Part shown: positions 45,387 through 50,264 of the stretch, piece after piece | How the letters are laid out: every line of letters starts with the position of its first letter | Numbering within the stretch: position 1 is the first letter of the stretch | Assembly (NCBI GenBank): GCA_964388965.1 | Contig: CAYMCP010000014.1 | Coordinates: 1-50,264, forward strand | DNA from: Albibeggiatoa sp964388965 | GTDB taxonomy: Bacteria; Pseudomonadota; Gammaproteobacteria; Beggiatoales; Beggiatoaceae | Length of the DNA stretch: 50,264 bases | Reading direction: 5' to 3' | The notes under the pieces: generated by a model | Told to the model about the DNA's origin: nothing | Databases searched by the model: none | What the model saw: only the letters and a program-made list of their open reading frames with translations | Position numbers and translations under genes: made by a program

Positions 45387-46421
45387 TTAATTAAAAGTCA
45401 AAATTTGACATGATTCACTTACTTTGCGTCCACCGTATGGACAATTTTCTTTAATTTGTTTGTAATATACGCCAGCCCAACCACGTTCAGTGCGCACCCA
45501 ATAATCTGCACCGCGTCGAATATCATCTTTTTTGCTGAAACGATGAATTAAACAATTACCACCAGAATAAGCTCCACCATGAGGACATTTTCCATCGACC
45601 AAAGGATAATAAACACCCGCCCAAGCTGGATTGGTATCGACCCAATAACGCACATTTTCAACTAAAAACAGATTAGCGTGTTTTACTTCGATGCTGTCAG
45701 TATACTTGCCGTCCTGAGAATAAACATATTTTTCCCATTGCTGATTTTTGGCTGAATTACATTCCCATAATTGTATTTTTGCGCCATTTGCACGACTATC
45801 GAAGTCTGGACGATGGACATCTAAACATAATCCATTACCACTAATCAAATTATCTCGTTTCGTAGTCCACTTTTGGTTAGCCGCGCCAGTGCATTCCCAA
45901 ACTTGTACCCTACTACCATTTTTGCGACCATCAAAATCTGAATTGTGGACATCTAAACACTTACCGCCTGCATTAACTAACGCGCCATTTTCAAACCACC
46001 AACGCTGATTTTTACCACCATTACAATCCCAAAGTTGCACCCTACCACCATTTTTGCGACTGTCAAAATCAGCTCCCACAATATCTAAACATTTACTATT
46101 TTCACCGCGTAAGCTAAATGTTGCTTCATCTGCGATTTGATCATCGTTTTTACGAGTGCTACTACCACTGTCTGCAACCACAAATTCAGCACGGCAACCC
46201 TTATCTACCCAAACACCACGATTATCATAACCCCAAGAATCATTTATAACACAGCGCGACGTACTTAGCTGTTTTCCCACGCGAATATCTTTGCCTGCTG
46301 TTTCCACTGCACAATGACGATATTGACCGCCGCTTGATTCACAGCGTATTTTTTCCTCCGCAGCAAAAGTAGTTGTAGAGAGAAGCCACAATAAAGTGGT
46401 AATCAAAAATGTGAAGTACAT
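45387..46421 (-). CDS. secreted DUF3011/ricin-type lectin protein with WAGVYY repeats
   Basis: 344 residues. The signal peptide is MYFTFLITTLLWLLSTTTFA. An N-terminal DUF3011-like part follows (IRCESSGGQYRHCAV, GVWVDKGCRAEFVV). Next is a ricin-type beta-trefoil with three QxW repeats: CLDIVGADFDSRKNG..QRW, CLDVHNSDFDGRKNG..QKW and CLDVHRPDFDSRANG..QQW. These contain the sugar-contacting DSR/DGR and N-Q patterns. The last 90 residues hold two copies of a unit (YWVDTNPAWAGVYY..CPHGG and YWVRTERGWAGVYY..CPYGG) that I do not recognise. AGGAG precedes the ATG at 46421; a longer frame to 46520 is rejected. Likely binds carbohydrates outside the cell. Confidence 0.85.
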   Translation of the reverse strand: MYFTFLITTLLWLLSTTTFAAEEKIRCESSGGQYRHCAVETAGKDIRVGKQLSTSRCVINDSWGYDNRGVWVDKGCRAEFVVADSGSSTRKNDDQIADEATFSLRGENSKCLDIVGADFDSRKNGGRVQLWDCNGGKNQRWWFENGALVNAGGKCLDVHNSDFDGRKNGSRVQVWECTGAANQKWTTKRDNLISGNGLCLDVHRPDFDSRANGAKIQLWECNSAKNQQWEKYVYSQDGKYTDSIEVKHANLFLVENVRYWVDTNPAWAGVYYPLVDGKCPHGGAYSGGNCLIHRFSKKDDIRRGADYWVRTERGWAGVYYKQIKENCPYGGRKVSESCQILTFN

Positions 46422-46680
46422 CAATATTTCTCCTAAAGGATTATTAAAAATTGAGTATAAATCAAGACAAGTGCCTAAAGCATAAGAACAAGTCGTTTTT
46501 TGAAAACGACAAAATTCCAAAGACTCTCACGTTGGGAAGGATACTAAAACACGCAACAAATGTCAGCAAACATTCAGTTTAAAATAAGCTATTTCAATAA
46601 TCATTAAGCGATTTTTTTATCCGATGCACGTAAAACGCTGTCTCAATCTGAATGCTGATCAAATTCAGAAGCGGGCGGAA

Positions 46681-46746
46681 TTCCTCCTAGTCCTACTCAC
46701 CGCGTCAAATTTGGGTGGATGTAGGTACGTCGCTTTTTAGGAGGAA
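46681..46746. repeat. 66-base imperfect hairpin downstream of ribD
   Basis: Outer arms TTCCTCCTA (46681-46689) and TAGGAGGAA (46738-46746) match perfectly; inner parts CCTAC...CACC and GGTG...GTAGG also pair. A separate CTGAAT/ATTCAG hairpin lies at 46648-46668. No T-run follows on the ribD-sense strand. Confidence 0.6.
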
Positions 46747-46753
46747 GAAGATG

Positions 46754-47878
46754 TCAAGCAGGTCTAACCGTTACACGCCAGTCTCGACCAATCGCTCTAA
46801 TATCTATGATCTCTAGTGGAATATGTTGTGCTAATGATTCGATATGCGGTAAATTGAACAACGCTCTGGCATTATTACCCATAAACATTGGTGCGATATA
46901 TAATATAATTTCATCAACTAATTGATTTCTTAACATAGCCCCACCAAGCGTTGCACCTGTTTCTAGTAATAATTCATTTACTTCATATTCCGTTGCCAAC
47001 ATCCTACACATCAACGCCAAATCAATTCCATGCTTAGTATGTGGTAAAGTCACGACCTCTGCGCCGACCTGTTTTAATGCGGTTTTTAAATCTTCATTTT
47101 CTGATGCAGTAAAAATGATGGTTTTACCCGCTAATTGCAACATTTGCGCATTCAACGGCATACTCAAATGTACATCAACGACCACTCGTATTGGTTGACG
47201 TATAGTCTTTGGTTTAGCAAGATATTGAGGCAATTCTTGCTCTCGCACAGTCAATTTAGGGTTATCTGCTAGTACCGTACCTGCTCCCGTCATCACAGCC
47301 GAACTTCTAGCGCGTAAAGCCTGCACGTCACGGCGCGAATGCTGAGAAGTAATCCACTGACTTTCACCCGATGCCATTGCAGTACGTCCGTCTAAGCTCA
47401 TACCCAGTTTACAGCGCACAAACGGTCTTTCATAACGCATTCGCATGAAAAAACCTTGATTTAATTCCAAAGCTTGGTTACTTAACACACCCGTATCAAC
47501 AGTAATACCGGCTTTTAGCAATTGCTCAATACCTTTGCTCGCAACAACTGGATTCGGATCAGTCATCGCAACGACCACTCGAGCGATACCCGCTTTAATT
47601 AGCGCGTCGGTGCAAGGTGGTGTTCGTCCATGATGACAACATGGCTCCAAAGTCACGTAACAAGTAGCACCTTTAGCTTGATCTTTAGCTTGATTGAGTG
47701 CGTGAATTTCAGCATGAGCTTCTCCTGCGCGTTCATGCCAGCCCTCGCCTACAACTTTACCTTCATTCACAATGACACAACCCACACGCGGATTCGGGTC
47801 AGTTGTCCATAACCCTTTTTCCGCCAAGCGTAAAGCACGCGCCATATAAAAATGATCGGTTGTAGAGTTGATTGTCAT
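46754..47878 (-). CDS. ribD: riboflavin biosynthesis deaminase/reductase
   Basis: A bifunctional enzyme: deaminates the pyrimidine ring of the GTP-derived intermediate, then reduces the ribosyl side chain. 374 residues. The N-terminal deaminase has the zinc motif HAEIHAL and PCCHHGRTPPC; GEGWHERAGEAHAE is the family block. The C-terminal reductase has RTAMASGESQWITS, RARSSAVMTGAGTVLADNPKLTVR and LLETGATLGG. No FMN riboswitch features are seen upstream, and ribE/ribBA/ribH are not adjacent. Confidence 0.96.
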   Translation of the reverse strand: MTINSTTDHFYMARALRLAEKGLWTTDPNPRVGCVIVNEGKVVGEGWHERAGEAHAEIHALNQAKDQAKGATCYVTLEPCCHHGRTPPCTDALIKAGIARVVVAMTDPNPVVASKGIEQLLKAGITVDTGVLSNQALELNQGFFMRMRYERPFVRCKLGMSLDGRTAMASGESQWITSQHSRRDVQALRARSSAVMTGAGTVLADNPKLTVREQELPQYLAKPKTIRQPIRVVVDVHLSMPLNAQMLQLAGKTIIFTASENEDLKTALKQVGAEVVTLPHTKHGIDLALMCRMLATEYEVNELLLETGATLGGAMLRNQLVDEIILYIAPMFMGNNARALFNLPHIESLAQHIPLEIIDIRAIGRDWRVTVRPA

Positions 47879-48438
47879 AATGGTGCATCTCGTTATTTTA
47901 TCGGTTTTATTTTGTTTTTTTATTTAAAATTGTACGGTATGTAAAGCCTCCGTACTCTTAAATTTTACTCGACCTTCCCACTAGTATAATAGCACGGAAA
48001 AAGGAATTAATTGGATATAGAATTTAGAATGTATTACTTTTGCAAAATAAGTCTTATTTAGATATTTAAGCCTATATTAACCGATGTTCATTTTAATTTT
48101 TAACTTTTAAAATTAGTAAGTTATACGCTAATCTTTTTAATCTAAAATAACGAAGCAGCTATTTTTGTAAAATACATCGTTTCCTATATTAAAATTAGAT
48201 TACACTATAATTTTTACATAGTAAACAGCGTAGGTAAAACCTTACTATTTGATTTAAAACAGTATAGCAATTTTAAGTTGTGATTTTTGCTTTGATTCGA
48301 TACAATTTAGGAGCTATTTAAGCTTATTTTCAATGTACACTAACTGCTTTATTTTAAACAGTTTCACAAAAATGACTAATAACTTAAATAAAAAACAAAA
48401 ATTGTAGGTCGTTTATTTAAAAAAATAGGGGATTACTG
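47879..48438. other. 560-base AT-rich gap, no gene seen
   Basis: Between divergent ribD and the OmpA-like gene. A GTACGG/CCGTAC hairpin lies around 47936-47959 and a TAGGTAAAACCTTA palindrome around 48231. Otherwise only AT-rich upstream sequence of both genes. Confidence 0.5.
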
Positions 48439-49110
48439 ATGCTGACCAGTGTTCGTATTGCCGTACTTGTTTCGTTTTTGTTACTTGGGGCTTGTAGCTC
48501 TTTTCGGCTTAATGATTCAAATGCTTTTATTACCACTGCTAACCTTCGTTTTCAACAAGAACCGCCTATTGTTGCGGTGCGTCTGCTTAACGAACCATTA
48601 ACTAAGCTACTCATCATGCCACTTGCCGACGACTCGCCACAGCCTGTTGTCCTTGATATGGTGGAAAATATTTTATTTGAATCAGATAGCGCAATCTTGT
48701 CGCCAACAGCGATAGTAAAATTGGACAGTTTTGCCATAGCAGTAGGTGGTGGTAATCACAAAATCCTAATAGAAGGTTACGCTGACAATTCACACAACCA
48801 TGAGCATAATTTATCTTTGTCTGAAGCTCGCGCAATCGCTGTGAAAGAGGCATTAATTGCAAGAGGGGTTGCACCTGAAAGATTAGTTGTTAATTTTTAC
48901 GGTGAAACAGAAGCTGTTGCTTCAAATACGCATGAATTCGGTAGGCTACAAAATCGTCGAGTTGAATTAAGAATCATAACCACTGCAACTGGTGCAACTG
49001 ATTCAAAACCACGCCCAAAGATTGATATTCATTCACAAACACCATTGGATGGAAACTTAAAACCATTATCAACAACATTAGTAACTAATGCTGATTCACA
49101 AGCTCCGTAG
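48439..49110 (+). CDS. OmpA-like lipoprotein
   Basis: 223 residues. The lipobox is LLLGAC (Cys about 19). The N-terminal 70 residues are family-poor. The OmpA C-terminal peptidoglycan-binding domain (about 72-178) has LFESDSAILSPTAIVKLD, IEGYADNSHNHEHNLSLSEARA and RLVVNFYGETEAVASN..GRLQNRRVELRI, containing the conserved Asp and Arg that contact diaminopimelate. A disordered tail of about 45 residues follows. It anchors the outer membrane to the cell wall, like Pal-type proteins, but no tol genes are adjacent. Confidence 0.88.
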   Translation: MLTSVRIAVLVSFLLLGACSSFRLNDSNAFITTANLRFQQEPPIVAVRLLNEPLTKLLIMPLADDSPQPVVLDMVENILFESDSAILSPTAIVKLDSFAIAVGGGNHKILIEGYADNSHNHEHNLSLSEARAIAVKEALIARGVAPERLVVNFYGETEAVASNTHEFGRLQNRRVELRIITTATGATDSKPRPKIDIHSQTPLDGNLKPLSTTLVTNADSQAP

Positions 49111-49500
49111 CTGATAGTAATTACGTCGCCGTGTGGCTCATTCCTAACCCTTAATCTGCGTAAAAAATCGCAATGACCCTACACTAGGGGTGAGCGGTAA
49201 ACAGCGAAGCGCGATAAAGGGTAACTATTCAGTTCAAGATACTAAAAGCTCAAATATGTGGCATACTTTGAGAGAGGAAATAGCTAAACCAAATAAAAAA
49301 TGCAATGCCCTATGACGATTGCATTGCTTGCCACAGTTAATTATTTATTTATATATCAAAATATTTTATACTCCCTTCTAAAATAATAATGTTTGAGTTT
49401 TAATAGTTCAGACAGTTCTTTTTATCCAATAAAACCATCTGAAATATTTGTCACTTTATAAAGACTTATAAAATCCATCACATTGATTGGAGGGGAGTAA
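49111..49500. repeat. 390-base gap with hairpins
   Basis: Holds GTGGCTCATTC at 49133-49143 (shared with 30993-31003), an ACCCTA-CACTA-GGGGT hairpin near 49178-49192, and an AATGCAAT/ATTGCATT stem at 49299-49325. The last part precedes prpE and contains its RBS GGAGGGGAG (49490-49498). No gene seen. Confidence 0.5.
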
Positions 49501-50264
49501 ATGAACTATCAAGCACTATACGATTTATCAATAAATAATCCAACGCAATTTTGGGGCGATGCCGCAAAAAGCATAGATTGGTATAAACAACCCACAATTA
49601 TTTTAGATGATTCTAATCCACCATTTTATCGCTGGTTCGCTGACGGTGAGTTGAATACATGTTATAACGCGCTTGATAGGCATATTGAAAATGGGCGCGC
49701 TTCGCAACTTGCTCTAATTTATGACAGTCCTGTAACCGATTCAGTTAAAAAATTTACCTATCAACAGTTGCGTGATACTGTGGCGCGCTTCGCAGGCGTA
49801 TTGCAAACTCATGGTGTGAGTAAAGGCGACCGCGTCATTGTCTACATGCCGATGATTCCAGAAGCTGTTATTGCAATGCTGGCGTGTGCGCGAATTGGTG
49901 CGATTCATTCGGTTGTCTTTGGCGGTTTTGCAGCTAAAGAGTTAGCCACCCGTATTGATGACGCAAAACCTGTGATGGTCATATCCGCCTCCTGTGGTAT
50001 TGAGGGAAAACGGATTATTGAATACAAACCATTGCTTGATCAAGCTATTACGCTCTCTGAACACAAACCAAGTAAATGTATTATTTATCAACGTCCACAA
50101 GCTGAGGCAAATTTAATTGCAGAGCGTGATATTGATTGGATGCAAGCGTATGAAGTCGCGCAACCTGTTGATTGTATTCCTGTTTTAGCAACTGATCCAT
50201 TATATGTTTTATATACCTCTGGCACAACTGGTATTCCTAAAGGTGTGGTACGCGATAATGGTGG
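49501..50264 (+). CDS. prpE: propionate-CoA ligase, 5' part
   Basis: The start of an acyl-adenylate ligase, open at the right window edge (254 codons seen of roughly 630). PrpE-type N-terminus: FWGDAAKSIDWYKQP, RWFADGELNTCYNALDRH. Then the ANL fold: GDRVIVYMPMIPEAVIAMLACARIGAIHSVVFGGF, and the P-loop-like YTSGTTGIPKGVVRDNGG. RWFADGELN and the VVRDNGG after the phosphate loop favour PrpE over Acs. It activates propionate (or acetate) with ATP and CoA. The very strong RBS suggests good translation. Confidence 0.92.
   Translation, partial: MNYQALYDLSINNPTQFWGDAAKSIDWYKQPTIILDDSNPPFYRWFADGELNTCYNALDRHIENGRASQLALIYDSPVTDSVKKFTYQQLRDTVARFAGVLQTHGVSKGDRVIVYMPMIPEAVIAMLACARIGAIHSVVFGGFAAKELATRIDDAKPVMVISASCGIEGKRIIEYKPLLDQAITLSEHKPSKCIIYQRPQAEANLIAERDIDWMQAYEVAQPVDCIPVLATDPLYVLYTSGTTGIPKGVVRDNG

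Noticed and set aside
46422..46520. N-terminal extension of the lectin
   Set aside because: Lacks an RBS and would place the signal peptide 33 residues into the protein; the ATG at 46421 has AGGAG upstream.
47879..48000. FMN riboswitch upstream of ribD
   Set aside because: The conserved aptamer segments (such as the AGGG..GGG pattern) are not visible on the minus strand.
1..50264. CRISPR array
   Set aside because: No regularly spaced direct repeats were seen; the recurring words are dispersed hairpins between genes.

Overview
The window is AT-rich bacterial chromosome with a gammaproteobacterial gene set: an rpsP-rimM-trmD-rplS ribosomal operon, rnfABC, a membrane-type (class 2) dihydroorotate dehydrogenase, a YciK-type reductase, folB-folK, ribD, glgB and prpE. 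Large TPR-linked Ser/Thr kinases, a membrane-anchored WD40 propeller, scattered hydrogenase-maturation genes and many dispersed intergenic hairpins fit a sulfur-oxidising Thiotrichales/Beggiatoa-like bacterium. That placement is an inference from gene content and style, not from a marker-gene comparison.

Left end (1-6.2 kb): a DDE transposase, open at the window edge, abuts a restriction-modification-like pair read leftwards. The pair is a PLD-nuclease/SNF2-helicase and an Eco57I-like adenine methylase. The element has cut the methylase just before its catalytic NPPY segment. From 6.3 to 10.9 kb come a STAS-domain regulator, a 34-codon relic of the PEP synthase C-terminus, and rnfA, rnfB and rnfC without rnfDGE, followed by an unrecognised 186-residue gene with a strong terminator. 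From 11 to 18 kb: a DeaD/CsdA RNA helicase, a hydrogenase maturation protease with a small DUF465-like partner, the rpsP-rplS translation operon and a divergent EF-G-like GTPase.

Middle (18-33 kb): a Ser/Thr kinase with a TPR-rich C-terminus, hypE, pyrD, tRNA-Arg(ACG) and tRNA-Ser(GCU), an OmpR-like regulator with an altered acidic pocket, a YciK-like reductase, a metallo-beta-lactamase-fold hydrolase, folB-folK, a SagB-type double nitroreductase, and a two-gene operon pairing a ProQ/FinO-domain protein with a shorter protein that shares its unassigned C-terminal domain. glgB follows, beyond a cluster of four hairpins.

Right part (33-50 kb): a glycine-zipper lipoprotein and a small exported protein, then two tandem exported paralogues of about 490 residues with similar promoters and strong RBSs (probably abundant surface or secreted proteins). 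After these come hypB, a GspK-like pseudopilin overlapping a sulfotransferase, the WD40 protein, a HemY-like FAD oxidase, a DUF3011/ricin-lectin secreted protein, ribD, an OmpA-like lipoprotein and the start of prpE.

The least explained items are the ProQ/FinO pair (29.4-30.7 kb), the tandem exported paralogues (34.9-38.1 kb), the broken helicase/methylase system (0.8-6.2 kb) and the family of variable-stem intergenic hairpins. I found no CRISPR array, rRNA gene or prophage block.
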